From Pedobacter hiemivivus (GTDB lineage: Bacteria > Bacteroidota > Bacteroidia > Sphingobacteriales > Sphingobacteriaceae), in the NCBI RefSeq assembly GCF_004331685.1, contig NZ_SJSM01000002.1:248001-312000 (forward strand): a stretch of 64,000 bases of DNA, given 5' to 3'. The notes under the pieces are model-generated. The model saw only the letters and a program-made list of their open reading frames with translations. It made no database searches and had not been told where the DNA came from. The position numbers were made by a program, and so were the translations under genes. Shown here piece by piece: positions 47,988 to 57,142 of the stretch (within the stretch, counting starts at the first letter, position 1; every line of letters starts with the position of its first letter).

Positions 47988-48011
47988 TCAATAATAGGTT
48001 CTTTCTATATA

Positions 48012-48782
48012 TTATTGAGATTCATACCATTCCAGAATATGATCTGCTACTTTTTCCCAGCCTGGCTCTCCGCAAATGAAATGACTTTTGCCTTCAAATA
48101 TTTTCACATCAACCCGGCTATTTGTATGCTTATATCTTCTGGCGATTGTTTGTGTAAGATTGGGTGGAAAGATATGATCACTACCGCCGCCAACAAATAA
48201 AATTGGCGCGTGGGCTTTCTTAAAATCTATATTTGAAAAGGAATTTAAAACTAATTCACGACTAACCTTATAACTTTCAGGTACGGCAAATTTTTCAAAG
48301 GCCCTTTCTTTCTCCGTATCAGGTATGGTATTAAAAAATGCATTATTGTACCATTTACGACTACCCATAAAATATTTACTGAAAGAAAAAAAACCAAATG
48401 CCGGTAATACGGTCTTAAGCGTTTGAAACGGTGGGAAAACATTTTTCGGCGGCGCCCCGTCAATACTTACTCCGGCCACTGCTTTTCCCATTTCTATCAA
48501 TTTCAATACAACCATTCCTGCCATCGAATGGCCAATAATTAATGGCTTTTCAGGCAGGCTATCTATTAATTTAGCAATGTTGTTTACAATGTCTATAAAT
48601 CCTGTTTTAACAAGGGCAGGATGGACTTTTGCTCTCAACTCCGCAGGATTTCCTTCGTGTCCGGGATTCGCAGGAGTATAAACTTTATAGCCTTTTTGTT
48701 CATAATAGTGCTTCCAATCTGCCCAACAGTTGTTATTCACAAAATTTCCGTGAATGAGTACGATAGTTTTTGATCTTTCCAT
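48012..48782 (-). CDS. Alpha/beta hydrolase
   Basis: From the ATG at 48782 (MERSKTIVLIHGNFVNNNCW) the protein has 256 residues and no signal peptide. It shows the oxyanion-side HG motif (HGN at 11-13), the nucleophile elbow GHSMAG (Ser 86), an acid in GGGSDHIF and the catalytic His in GKSHFICGEPGW. The fold and the GHEGNPAE loop resemble esterase or salicylate-esterase-type members; the substrate is unknown. A TTG at 48791 would add three residues. It is transcribed away from the reductase gene at 49003. Confidence 0.82.
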   Translation of the reverse strand: MERSKTIVLIHGNFVNNNCWADWKHYYEQKGYKVYTPANPGHEGNPAELRAKVHPALVKTGFIDIVNNIAKLIDSLPEKPLIIGHSMAGMVVLKLIEMGKAVAGVSIDGAPPKNVFPPFQTLKTVLPAFGFFSFSKYFMGSRKWYNNAFFNTIPDTEKERAFEKFAVPESYKVSRELVLNSFSNIDFKKAHAPILFVGGGSDHIFPPNLTQTIARRYKHTNSRVDVKIFEGKSHFICGEPGWEKVADHILEWYESQ

Positions 48783-48866
48783 GATATTCAATGTTTGAAA
48801 ATTATAATAACTAAATGTGATGCAATCTTAAGAATTTCTGGCATTAATAGATGCACCCATAAGTAC

Positions 48867-48955
48867 ATTGGGATAAAACGTACAAGAATTGGCGTTGTTT
48901 GTCAATTGTTGGCCGCTTCACCGTTGGATAATTTTGAATTGAAAATCAGGAGTAG
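48867..48955 (+). repeat. 89-bp direct repeat, copy 1 (promoter region of the reductase gene)
   Basis: This segment is about 92% identical (7 mismatches) to 50060-50148. It contains GGATAAAACGTACAAG, ATTGGCGTTGTTTGTCAATT, a predicted promoter and AGGAGTAG at the end. The two copies stand in front of two neighbouring genes and probably bring both under the same regulator. Confidence 0.8.
48906..48936 (+). promoter_or_regulatory. Promoter of the aldo/keto reductase gene
   Basis: TTG (48906-48908) and TAATTTTG (48929-48936) are 20 bases apart, as expected for a Bacteroidota promoter, 67 bases before the ATG. The conserved sequence upstream (ACGTACAAG, TTGGCGTTG) could hold an activator site. 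Confidence 0.55.
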
Positions 48956-49002
48956 CAACCAAACCGCACACCATTGTTTAAACATATTTAATTAAAAACG
49001 TT

Positions 49003-50058
49003 ATGAACTACAAAATTTTTGGAAAAAAAACGGGGTTAAGGGTTTCTGAAGTAGCACTTGGCACAGGAAACTTCGGCACACAATGGGGGCATGGTGCTGA
49101 TGAGGCGACCTCAGAAAAAATATTCAACAGATATATAGAGGCTGGCGGGAACTTCATAGATACTGCTGACGGGTATCAGGGTGGTGAGTCTGAAAAAATA
49201 TTGTCCGGGTTGATCAAGGGGAAAAGACAGGATCTGGTAATATCCTCTAAATTTTCGACAGGTGGAAATACCCTTCTAACAACAGGGAATAGCAGAAAAA
49301 ACATCAGAACCTCTATTGAAGCGAGTTTGACGCGCCTTAAAACCGATTATTTAGATATTTACTGGGCACATATTTCCGATGGTCAAACCCCGGTTATAGA
49401 AGTAATGAAGACCCTGGATGACTTGACACGTGAGGGGAAAATTCTTTATGCGGGTTTCTCGAATTTCCCGGCATGGCAAATTGCAAGCGCCGCAACTCTA
49501 GCTGATTTGAACAATTGGGCTCCGTTAACCGGCATTCAGATCGAATATAACCTGATTGAGCGATCAGCGGATAGAGAGCTACTGCCTATGGCTGAAGCGT
49601 TAGGACTTGGTGTCGCATTTTGGTCGCCCTTAGCTGGGGGTACGCTTACGGGAAAATACCGGGCTTCGGTACAGGACAGTGTTTCAAGACAAAAAGCCTG
49701 GGGGGGAACACTAGTGAAGGCAGAGCGTAGTGCCAGAGAAACGGCAATTATAGATACACTAGAAGCAATTGCAGAAGAAAATGAGGTGAAAACCCTTGAT
49801 GTAGCATTGGCCTGGTTACGTCAAAAACATGCTCAAACATCTTTATCTACCATTACAATTCTAGGTCCGAGAACTGAACAACAGTTGGCCGATAACCTGA
49901 GTTCACTTGAAGCGAACCTGACAGCAGAACAGATGTATCGCCTGAATGAGATGAGTTCAATTGCACTGGGCTTTCCCCATGAAATCATAGCCGCAACACA
50001 GGAGCGTATTTTTGGAGCGGGTTCTTCGCTAATGCAGCTGAAACAACAGGCGTATTAA
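49003..50058 (+). CDS. Aldo/keto reductase
   Basis: The 351-residue cytoplasmic oxidoreductase has the catalytic tetrad in order: Asp 53 and Tyr 58 (IDTADGYQGG), Lys 83 (SSKFSTGG) and His 123 (YWAHISDG). The C-terminal NADPH-binding region is present (STITILGPRTEQQLADNL). It should reduce an aldehyde or ketone with NADPH; the substrate is unknown. It is followed by an OsmC-type gene under a near-identical promoter, which suggests a stress or detoxification role. A 120-bp piece of this gene (residues about 71-111) is copied in the mosaic pseudogene at 58929-59266. Confidence 0.9.
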   Translation: MNYKIFGKKTGLRVSEVALGTGNFGTQWGHGADEATSEKIFNRYIEAGGNFIDTADGYQGGESEKILSGLIKGKRQDLVISSKFSTGGNTLLTTGNSRKNIRTSIEASLTRLKTDYLDIYWAHISDGQTPVIEVMKTLDDLTREGKILYAGFSNFPAWQIASAATLADLNNWAPLTGIQIEYNLIERSADRELLPMAEALGLGVAFWSPLAGGTLTGKYRASVQDSVSRQKAWGGTLVKAERSARETAIIDTLEAIAEENEVKTLDVALAWLRQKHAQTSLSTITILGPRTEQQLADNLSSLEANLTAEQMYRLNEMSSIALGFPHEIIAATQERIFGAGSSLMQLKQQAY

Positions 50059-50059
50059 T

Positions 50060-50148
50060 ATTGGGATAAAACGTACAAGGATTGGCGTTGTTTGTCAATT
50101 GTTGTACGCTTCGCCATTCGATAATTTTGAATTGAAAGTCAGGAGTAG
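50060..50148 (+). repeat. 89-bp direct repeat, copy 2 (promoter region of the OsmC gene)
   Basis: This is the second copy of 48867-48955. It begins two bases after the stop of the reductase gene, so the reductase gene is exactly flanked by the two copies. That layout is what a duplication or insertion of a promoter-gene unit would leave. Confidence 0.8.
50099..50129 (+). promoter_or_regulatory. Promoter of the OsmC-type gene
   Basis: TTG (50099-50101) and TAATTTTG (50122-50129) keep the same 20-base spacing as in the first copy. The transcript would start about 95 bases before the ATG at 50232. Confidence 0.55.
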
Positions 50149-50231
50149 AGGCATTTAGATGAAATTCCTCGCTTAAGAAAAATAACCTCAGGGTATCCTG
50201 GGATTTTGAGTTTAAACCTAATACTTAAAAT

Positions 50232-50645
50232 ATGAAACGTACAGCAACAGCAGTCTGGAATGGTTCTGGAAAAGATGGCAATGGCCATCTGACCACTCAA
50301 AGCACTATATTGGACAAATCACAATACTCATTTAATAGTCGGTTTGCAGAAGGGAAAGGGACCAATCCCGAAGAGTTGCTTGCAGCAGCACATGCCGGTT
50401 GTTTTACCATGAAACTGAGTTTTGTACTGGGGGATGCCGGCTTTGTGCCCGACAGCCTGGAAACTACCGCTTATATCAATTTTGAAAATGGTTCTATAAC
50501 GGCCTCACATCTGGTAGTAAAAGCTAAGGTAAAAGGAATTGATCAGGCCCTTTTTGATACAAGTGTCAGGGATGCTGAACTTAATTGTCCTGTCAGCAGA
50601 GTACTAAACGCAGAGATTACAGTTGAAAGTTCCCTTGAAAGTTAA
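50232..50645 (+). CDS. OsmC family peroxiredoxin-like protein
   Basis: The 137-residue protein starts MKRTATAVWNGSGKDGNGHL and carries the two redox cysteines of the family, Cys 57 in AAAHAGCFTMKLS and Cys 119 in AELNCPVSRVLN, with NPEELLAAAH before the first. Members reduce organic or fatty-acid hydroperoxides in the cytoplasm. It shares its promoter sequence with the reductase gene upstream and ends 13 bases before the next hydrolase gene, so these three genes probably respond together to oxidative or electrophile stress. Confidence 0.93.
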   Translation: MKRTATAVWNGSGKDGNGHLTTQSTILDKSQYSFNSRFAEGKGTNPEELLAAAHAGCFTMKLSFVLGDAGFVPDSLETTAYINFENGSITASHLVVKAKVKGIDQALFDTSVRDAELNCPVSRVLNAEITVESSLES

Positions 50646-50658
50646 TGAAACCCGCAAA

Positions 50659-51585
50659 ATGAAAAATCCATTTATCAGACAGTCATTTCTTTTTGTAATA
50701 CTCGTAGTCGCGAGCCTGGAGAGTTACGGGCAAAAAGCAATAGCATCCGAAACCAAACTTGTAGAAGTTGAAGGCAGAAAACTAGCTTATCGATCCATAG
50801 GGAAAGGTACTCCTATTATTTTTGTCAACCGGTTCAGAGGAACGCTGGATACCTGGGATCCTCTATTTCTGGATAAAATGGCAGAGAATTTCAATGTGAT
50901 CACTTTTGAATATACAGGAATTGGCTCCTCTACAGGTACATTACCAACAGATATTGCAATTGTAGCCAAAGATATCAAAGATTTATCCCAGGCTTTAAAC
51001 CTTAAAAAATTCATTGTTTTGGGATGGTCATACGGAGGATTGGTAGCACAGGCTGCCACCCTGATGTACCCGGATTTGATTACCCATTCTATTTTTATTG
51101 GTACCGGCCCTCCTGGAAAAAATGAAGTTCCATTAGAAAAAGCTTTTCTAGATGTCGCTTTAAAACCAATTAACAATTTTGACGATGAGGTTGTACTCTT
51201 TTTTGAACCAAAATCCGAGGCCAGCGTTGCAGCGGCAAAAGCCTCACATGATCGCATTGCAAAAAGAATTGACATCTCAAAAATACCTTCAACAATGGAA
51301 GTTTTTAATCTTTATTTTAAAGGTGGCGACGGATTTCGTGAAGACAAATCAAATTTCAGGGAGCAACTGAAAACCACCAAAACTCCAATGCTGATTATAT
51401 GTGGAGATCATGATATAAGCTTTGCTGTTGAAAATTGGTATCCGTTTACAAGACAGCTTAAAAACGCGCAGATGATTACGTTCATGCAGTCGGGGCATGG
51501 GCCTCAACATCAATATCCGGAACTCTCCGCAAAATACATTACTGATTTTATTAATCTAAGTAAAAAGAACAGTCCTTTCTATTGA
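50659..51585 (+). CDS. Secreted alpha/beta hydrolase
   Basis: The ATG at 50659 (MKNPFIRQSFLFVILVVASL) gives 308 residues with a signal peptide (to about residue 24); an in-frame TTG at 50623 overlaps the OsmC gene and is less likely. The nucleophile elbow is GWSYGG (Ser 124), the acid lies in ICGDHDISF and the His in QSGHGPQHQYP. The NRFRGTLDTWDP segment takes the place of the usual HG oxyanion motif. It is probably periplasmic; substrate unknown. Its last codons lie within the terminator hairpin it shares with the convergent gene. Confidence 0.85.
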   Translation: MKNPFIRQSFLFVILVVASLESYGQKAIASETKLVEVEGRKLAYRSIGKGTPIIFVNRFRGTLDTWDPLFLDKMAENFNVITFEYTGIGSSTGTLPTDIAIVAKDIKDLSQALNLKKFIVLGWSYGGLVAQAATLMYPDLITHSIFIGTGPPGKNEVPLEKAFLDVALKPINNFDDEVVLFFEPKSEASVAAAKASHDRIAKRIDISKIPSTMEVFNLYFKGGDGFREDKSNFREQLKTTKTPMLIICGDHDISFAVENWYPFTRQLKNAQMITFMQSGHGPQHQYPELSAKYITDFINLSKKNSPFY

Positions 51586-51600
51586 AAGGATTGTTCTTTT
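51565..51600. terminator. Bidirectional terminator overlapping both gene ends
   Basis: AAGAACAGTCCTTTC (51565-51579) pairs with GAAAGGATTGTTCTT (51584-51598) with one G-U pair and a four-base loop, and has A and T tracts on its two sides. It overlaps the last codons of the hydrolase and the stop of the convergent regulator gene. Confidence 0.8.
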
Positions 51601-54600
51601 TTAATCCCAAATTTTTTAATTTTAGAGTTCAACGTTGACACCGGAACGCCTAATATTTCAGCAGCTCCACCCTTGCCATATACTTTTCCCTTGCATTTTT
51701 TCAAGACTGACAATATATGGTCGCGCTCATTTTCATCAATAGTTTTAATATAGAGTTCAGCAATTGAAGATCCTGTTTCCATGCGTTTCAGTACCGGCAA
51801 ATGAATGTTTTTTATCGTGTCACCATTGCTAAGCAAGACACTCCTCTCTATGAGGTGCTCCATCTCCCTTACATTTCCCGGCCAGTCATAGGCCATCAGA
51901 TCCTGTAAAACCTTACTTGAAATGTTCTTTATCGCCCTGCCGGCATTTCTCGAATATTTGGAGATAAAATGCGCAGCCAGTACAGGGATGTCTTCTTTAC
52001 GATCCCTCAAAGGAGGTAGGTTTATTGGAAAAACATTGAGCCGATAAAAAAGGTCCTGGCGAAAGCGTCCTTCATTAACCTCTTTTTCAAGATCTCTGTT
52101 TGTGGCAACAATTATCCTTACATCTATTTTAATGGCATTCCTGCCACCAATCCTTTCTATTTCCCTTTCTTGTAAGGCTCTTAAGAGTTTTGACTGAAGT
52201 TCAAAGGGAATTTCGCCAATTTCATCCAGAAATAGAGTTCCATGATTAGCCAGTTCAAACTTGCCAATCCTTCTGTCTGTTGCACCAGTAAAACTTCCCC
52301 GCTCATGACCAAAAAGTTCGCTTTCAATTAAATTAGCAGGTATAGAAGCGCAATTTACCTTTACCATCATTTTATCTTTGCGCGGCGAAATGTTGTGGAG
52401 CGCCCGGGCAATTAGTTCTTTTCCAGTACCGGTTTCACCTAAAATCAATACCGTACTATTGGCAAAAGAGACTTGTGACAACAAATGAAATACTTTTTGC
52501 ATTTCAGTACCTGTACCAATAATTTCACTATAGTTCCCATCCGTTGATATTTCTTTCTGGAGGTATAGGTTTTCTACTTCGAGCTGTTGTTTGTAGGTAT
52601 TGATTTCATCCAGCTGTTTTGTTATTTTTTCGTTTGCCAAAACATTTGCTAAGGCTACAGACAATTGATAAGCAATTCCCTGGATAAGATTAAACTGGTG
52701 TTTGTTGAAATAATTTTTCTCTTCAGAATGAAGGAAAAAGGCACCCATATTTTCCTTGCCTTCGCGCAAAGCAACACATACCATTTCATTTATACCATTT
52801 TCGTGTAAGAAAACTGCCCAGCTTGGAGCAGTTTTCTTTTCTAAAACCTGCCGGTAATTCAAAATAATAGGGCCATCAGCAGCTAAAATAACATCGCAGA
52901 TCCCATCAGCAATTGGATAAACTCCAATTGAATTGGGAAGGCAATCAATATGATTTGTTCGCTTCTCTTCCATATCCAGCACAAAGGCACTATAAGTGTT
53001 GTTTTCTTTATTCAAAATAATAATTGATGCATCATTATAATGGAAGAGTTTTTTAAACTGATGGGTAAAGATGCTTAGTAAATCTGTCCTGTTTCTGATA
53101 GAAGCGATGTCATTGCCCAAAGAAAGCATAATCTCTTTTTCCTGCTGTCTTTTAAGGATGTCTTCGTTAGCAATGATATTAGCCAGGGCAATTGATATCT
53201 GGGAACACACTCCTTTAAAAACATTGGTCATGATGATATCTGAGCACTTTACCTGCGATGGTTGTATCCATAATATCCCCAGGTCCCGCTCTCCGATACG
53301 TAAAGCAGCACCAACAATAACTTTAATTCCAAGGGAGTGAAAGAAGCTGATATGTCCAGGAACCTCATCGGCGGCCATTATCGCATCAATATCAAAAATC
53401 ACAGGTTCATCAGTCTGTAATACCACATCATAAAATCCCTCTTCAAACTTATAATTATTGAACAGTGTATCGATAAGCTCAGTCTTTTTGTCGAAAGGGG
53501 TATCCTCAGGGTCGAACAGGTATGGGCCATAAGTCATTTCAGCGCCCTGAAGAACCACGATCGTATAATCCAGAATAGAGAATAACTTTTTTAGCTTCTG
53601 GTTGATGATCCTTGCCAGATCTTCCTTACTTCTCACCAGTGACATCTCATTACTTAACGAAAGTAATAAGGTTTTCTCAGCTTCCCTTCGCTCAATTTCA
53701 TCGTTGGCGAGTAATTTGGCAACGGCTATGGATATCTGATAAGAGATCCTTTGCATAATATACAACGCGCTTTTGGGAAAAGAAAGGAGTTGTTCTGATA
53801 AAAGAACAAAAAGCCCGATCAGCCGGTCACCATCAATCAATTTAATGGCCGAAATTTCCTTGATTCCTGCCTTATGGATAAACGTTGCGGGACTATTTAT
53901 ATACTTTACCAGGAACTCGACGTCAATGATTGTTGGCATGTGGGCATTGGAGAGATCGCTATCCAGAAGCGGATACTCCGCAGACATTGCCGCCTGAAAA
54001 TCAGGATTTCTCAATCTTTTTTCTTCGACCTCACAAATATATACCTGGTAAACATTTCGATCTTTGTTATAGATCATAACAACTACATCGTTAAAATGGA
54101 TATATTTTTTCAACGTAGTACTGAAAATTTTTGCAAGGTCCCCCTTGTTCCTTATGGAAGCAATTTCATTACTGATCAGAAGGAGCGCTTCATTTTCCTG
54201 CTCTCTTTCCCTTGCAGCCTCTTCTGCTAAAATATTGGTAATGACAAAAGAAATCTGGGGCGCAATTTTTCCTATCAGTTGAAGATGATGGGGTGTAAAT
54301 GAATATTTTTTTTCTGACCAAAGTGTCAAAATCCCAATAGGATCATCCCCATGGCATAAAGCTATTGATAAACTTTCTACCAGCCCAGCCGCTTTTACAA
54401 TTGGCATATATGAAGGTGGGGAAAGCCATTTATTTACCTCCTCAATATCAAAGATCAAGGGTGCTTTTGCATTCAGAATTGTATCAATAAAGCCGTCATG
54501 AATGGGGAGGTCTGTGTTGACTATACTTCGATAAGCAGTATGTTCATCACGCCTTTGGTCACTAACCCTAAGAATGGGGTTTAAGGTTTTGTTTGCTTTA

Positions 54601-54818
54601 TCCAGTTTGCAGATAAATATATCATCTGTTGCAAAAAGTTGCTTCAGCTTTGGGTATATAGTTCGAAAAAGATCCTCTTTACTTCGAACCGAAGCAATAT
54701 CCTTACTTAAAGAAAGTAAAATATCCATTTCTAAAGATTCAATATTGTTGCCGGTTTGTCCAGTTTCGTGTATGTCGGCTGGAACCATAGGTTTTTTTAT
54801 TTTCTTTGATTTGGACAT
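51579..54818 (-). CDS. Sigma-54-dependent activator with four tandem GAF domains
   Basis: The 1079-residue protein has four GAF-like units of about 170 residues, at about 30-200, 205-372, 382-552 and 562-730, each opening with a repeat of the type LLSLSNEMSLVRSKEDLARI. A coiled coil (about 732-758) leads to an AAA+ domain with Walker A GETGTGKE (794-801), GSFTGA (841-846, the sigma-54 contact loop, Ser instead of the usual Ala), Walker B TLFLDEIGEI and an arginine-rich FYRLNVFPINLPPLRDR segment. A Fis-type helix-turn-helix ends the chain. It should sense small molecules or redox state and open sigma-54 promoters. Four GAF units are more than the one or two usual for this family. Confidence 0.92.
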   Translation of the reverse strand: MSKSKKIKKPMVPADIHETGQTGNNIESLEMDILLSLSKDIASVRSKEDLFRTIYPKLKQLFATDDIFICKLDKANKTLNPILRVSDQRRDEHTAYRSIVNTDLPIHDGFIDTILNAKAPLIFDIEEVNKWLSPPSYMPIVKAAGLVESLSIALCHGDDPIGILTLWSEKKYSFTPHHLQLIGKIAPQISFVITNILAEEAAREREQENEALLLISNEIASIRNKGDLAKIFSTTLKKYIHFNDVVVMIYNKDRNVYQVYICEVEEKRLRNPDFQAAMSAEYPLLDSDLSNAHMPTIIDVEFLVKYINSPATFIHKAGIKEISAIKLIDGDRLIGLFVLLSEQLLSFPKSALYIMQRISYQISIAVAKLLANDEIERREAEKTLLLSLSNEMSLVRSKEDLARIINQKLKKLFSILDYTIVVLQGAEMTYGPYLFDPEDTPFDKKTELIDTLFNNYKFEEGFYDVVLQTDEPVIFDIDAIMAADEVPGHISFFHSLGIKVIVGAALRIGERDLGILWIQPSQVKCSDIIMTNVFKGVCSQISIALANIIANEDILKRQQEKEIMLSLGNDIASIRNRTDLLSIFTHQFKKLFHYNDASIIILNKENNTYSAFVLDMEEKRTNHIDCLPNSIGVYPIADGICDVILAADGPIILNYRQVLEKKTAPSWAVFLHENGINEMVCVALREGKENMGAFFLHSEEKNYFNKHQFNLIQGIAYQLSVALANVLANEKITKQLDEINTYKQQLEVENLYLQKEISTDGNYSEIIGTGTEMQKVFHLLSQVSFANSTVLILGETGTGKELIARALHNISPRKDKMMVKVNCASIPANLIESELFGHERGSFTGATDRRIGKFELANHGTLFLDEIGEIPFELQSKLLRALQEREIERIGGRNAIKIDVRIIVATNRDLEKEVNEGRFRQDLFYRLNVFPINLPPLRDRKEDIPVLAAHFISKYSRNAGRAIKNISSKVLQDLMAYDWPGNVREMEHLIERSVLLSNGDTIKNIHLPVLKRMETGSSIAELYIKTIDENERDHILSVLKKCKGKVYGKGGAAEILGVPVSTLNSKIKKFGIKKEQSFQ

Positions 54819-54840
54819 ATTTCAAGATAGTAATTATATG

Positions 54841-54882
54841 TCTAAATATCGCCAATGCTTTAAATAATTAGCGATATTTAGA
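54841..54882. promoter_or_regulatory. 12-bp inverted repeat between two divergent regulators
   Basis: TCTAAATATCGC (54841-54852) is perfectly inverted at 54871-54882 with an 18-base spacer, 23 bases upstream of the sigma-54 activator start. It is a plausible operator controlling the activator, the AraC gene or both. Confidence 0.45.
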
Positions 54883-54987
54883 TAGCTTTTTAAGTGGGGT
54901 TTTGTTTTAAGTGTAAGATTGTCAGTTTGTTATGTAGTGGATCGGTTGTTGTCATATCATTGAGGCTTGAATCTTAAAGATGATAAT

Positions 54988-55803
54988 ATGCAATTCGAAA
55001 TTAGAACTTTAGACCAGTGTACCTGTAATGAGCTCTCGACCAGACAGGCTGACCAGGATAATGGCTATCGGATAATCTGGGTGCAGAAGGGAGATGGTAT
55101 ATTCAAGATAGATCTGCAAAGTCTCATGATTAAAGAAAATGTAGTCTACTTCCTTTGCCCTGGTCAAATATGCGTATTTGGCGCCGAAGGGAAACTTGAT
55201 GGGTATTACATCTACCTTTCGCCGGAATTTATCCATCTTTTAGATAGGCGGTCGATATCCTCTTTTTTCGCTCCAAAATATAATTCATTTACGGTAAGGT
55301 CTATACAACCGGATTTAGACCTACAAAAGGACCTTGAAGATATAATGGCAAAAATGTTGAAGGAATTTAGCCTTTTTACCCCCTCTAAATTAGAGATTTT
55401 AATAGGGCTTTTTAATATTTTCATCATTTATCTTTCCAACGGGTCTGAATTGATACAGCTGAAAGAAAGGTCTGACAGAGGGAGCGAATTGGCCGAAGAG
55501 TTCTTTGATTTGCTTAACAACCACTATAGGACGAAAAAGATGGTGTCCGAATATGCCAGCATTTTATATGTTTCTCCAAACTATCTCAACCGTTCAGTGA
55601 AGAAGATTTCCGGTTTTGCAGCAAGGTACCATATCCATCAAGCGATTGTTGTGGAGGCAAAACGGCAAGCAATTTATACGGGTTCAACTATGAAGGAAAT
55701 TGCCTATTTCTTAGGTTTTAAGGACTATGCCCATTTTAGCAAATTTTTCAAGAATAATTCCGGGGTGAATTTCACCAGCTTTAAAAAAGAAAGGGCAACA
55801 TAA
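54988..55803 (+). CDS. AraC family transcriptional regulator
   Basis: From the ATG at 54988 (MQFEIRTLDQCTCNELSTRQ) the protein has 271 residues: an N-terminal cupin-like sensing half (YRIIWVQKGDGIFKIDLQSL) and a C-terminal double helix-turn-helix (about 175-270; SEYASILYVSPNYLNRSVKK and STMKEIAYFLGFKDYAHFSK). An in-frame TTG at 54967 is less likely. It may regulate the nearby reductase, OsmC and hydrolase genes. It is followed 17 bases later by the HD-domain gene. Confidence 0.87.
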   Translation: MQFEIRTLDQCTCNELSTRQADQDNGYRIIWVQKGDGIFKIDLQSLMIKENVVYFLCPGQICVFGAEGKLDGYYIYLSPEFIHLLDRRSISSFFAPKYNSFTVRSIQPDLDLQKDLEDIMAKMLKEFSLFTPSKLEILIGLFNIFIIYLSNGSELIQLKERSDRGSELAEEFFDLLNNHYRTKKMVSEYASILYVSPNYLNRSVKKISGFAARYHIHQAIVVEAKRQAIYTGSTMKEIAYFLGFKDYAHFSKFFKNNSGVNFTSFKKERAT

Positions 55804-55820
55804 AAGAATTTTAGGTCAAT

Positions 55821-56351
55821 ATGGGGTATTCATACAAAATCATTGATGATTTAATGTCCCGATTTAAATCGGTCATTGGTATCGATTATGGGAAATATCG
55901 GAACCACGTTTGTCGTGTCTTCCTGCATTGTATTTTACTTGATAAAGATAAGCGTAATGAAAAAAAATATGCCATTGCAGCTGTATACCATGACATTGGA
56001 ATTTGGACGGATCGGACCATCGATTATTTAAACCCATCTATTGTGCAGGCAAATAACTATCTCAAGGAAATTGGAAAAACGGAATGGATAGAGGAAATTG
56101 ATTTAATGATATATTGGCACCATAAAATAACAGGATATAAAGGAGCGTATAAGGAAACTGTGGTGATTTTTTGCAAAGCAGACTGGATGGATGTGTCGTT
56201 GGGAGTCTTAACTTTTGAAGGTGATAAAAAAAAGATCGCAGAAATTAGACATGAGTTTCCGAATCTGGGTTTTCATTTGTTTCTCATAAAGGAGGTCTTG
56301 AAAAATGCGGTTAATCATCCGCTGAATCCTTTTCCTATGTTCAAGAAATAG
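55821..56351 (+). CDS. HD-domain protein, putative phosphohydrolase
   Basis: The 176-residue protein shows the HD metal-binding pattern: His 29 (RNHVCRVFLHC), His-Asp 57-58 (AVYHDIGIW), a His pair at 100-101 (YWHHKIT) and Asp 121 (CKADWMD). Members cleave phosphate esters or nucleotides; the substrate here is unknown. It is probably co-transcribed with the AraC gene. Two pieces of this gene, with an 85-bp internal deletion, are copied at 59078-59266. Confidence 0.78.
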   Translation: MGYSYKIIDDLMSRFKSVIGIDYGKYRNHVCRVFLHCILLDKDKRNEKKYAIAAVYHDIGIWTDRTIDYLNPSIVQANNYLKEIGKTEWIEEIDLMIYWHHKITGYKGAYKETVVIFCKADWMDVSLGVLTFEGDKKKIAEIRHEFPNLGFHLFLIKEVLKNAVNHPLNPFPMFKK

Positions 56352-56391
56352 TAAACCTGGTATAAAATCCACGACTTTTGGGATTTATTAC

Positions 56392-57138
56392 TTAGAGCTG
56401 TTGCAGGGCTTGTTTTACAGTGTCCTTGTTGGGCTTAGAAATGGGTATTTTTTCTCCAGACATTAAAAGAAGAATACCGCCGTCTTCTTTTAACCAGCTT
56501 TTTACATATTTTGGATTTACTAAATGGCTTTGATGAGTTCTTAAAAATCCGTTGGGGCGCAGTAAATCTGCATATTCTTTAAGTGATTTAGAAACCAATA
56601 TTTTTTCATTGCTCGAAAGGAAGAAGTGGGTATAAGTATTGTCTGCCTCGCAACGTATAATTTCTGATAAAGTAACGTACCTTATTTCGCTTTGCATCTG
56701 TAGGGCAATTTTGCTGACGTTCGTTTCTGGCTTTTTTAGTTGTTGCAGTAAAAAATCGAGCTGCGATGTTTGTATTTGTGTTGCTAATTTATGTTCGGCC
56801 TTATTTACCGAGTTGATCAATTCTTCAATATCAATGGGTTTTAAGAGATAATCTAAGGCGGCAGATTTTACAGCTTGTATCCCATATTGATCGTAAGCGG
56901 TAGCAAAAATAACTTCGAAACTGCGCGTTGGAAGCAATTTTAGCACATCAAAACCTGTTTGCTTGCCCATTTGAATATCCAGAAACACTAAATGAGGTAA
57001 ATATTTTTCAATAGCATCAACCGCGTCACTTACATTTTGTGCTGTTGCCATTATAGTTACCTGCGGACAGTGCTTTTCTAGCAAAGTCCGTAGGTTTTCT
57101 AAGTTGGAAATTTCGTCATCTATTAAAATTGCCCTCAT
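56392..57138 (-). CDS. LytTR-family response regulator
   Basis: The 248-residue protein has a receiver domain with the acidic pair Asp 7-Asp 8 (LIDDE), the phosphoacceptor Asp 54 (VFLDIQM), Thr 80 (FATAYD) and Lys 100 (LLKPID), and a C-terminal LytTR DNA-binding domain (about 145-245; ADNTYTHFFLSSNEKILVSK, LRTHQSHLVNPKYV). It is encoded 4 bases after the histidine kinase gene and forms a two-component system with it. Its targets are unknown. Confidence 0.92.
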   Translation of the reverse strand: MRAILIDDEISNLENLRTLLEKHCPQVTIMATAQNVSDAVDAIEKYLPHLVFLDIQMGKQTGFDVLKLLPTRSFEVIFATAYDQYGIQAVKSAALDYLLKPIDIEELINSVNKAEHKLATQIQTSQLDFLLQQLKKPETNVSKIALQMQSEIRYVTLSEIIRCEADNTYTHFFLSSNEKILVSKSLKEYADLLRPNGFLRTHQSHLVNPKYVKSWLKEDGGILLLMSGEKIPISKPNKDTVKQALQQL

Positions 57139-57142
57139 TGTA

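Noticed and set aside
48880..48912. Sigma-54 promoter in the 89-bp repeat (TTGGCGTTGTTTGTC)
   Set aside because: GG is present, but the GC expected 10 bases later is CA in both copies; the TTG/TAATTTTG promoter explains the region better.
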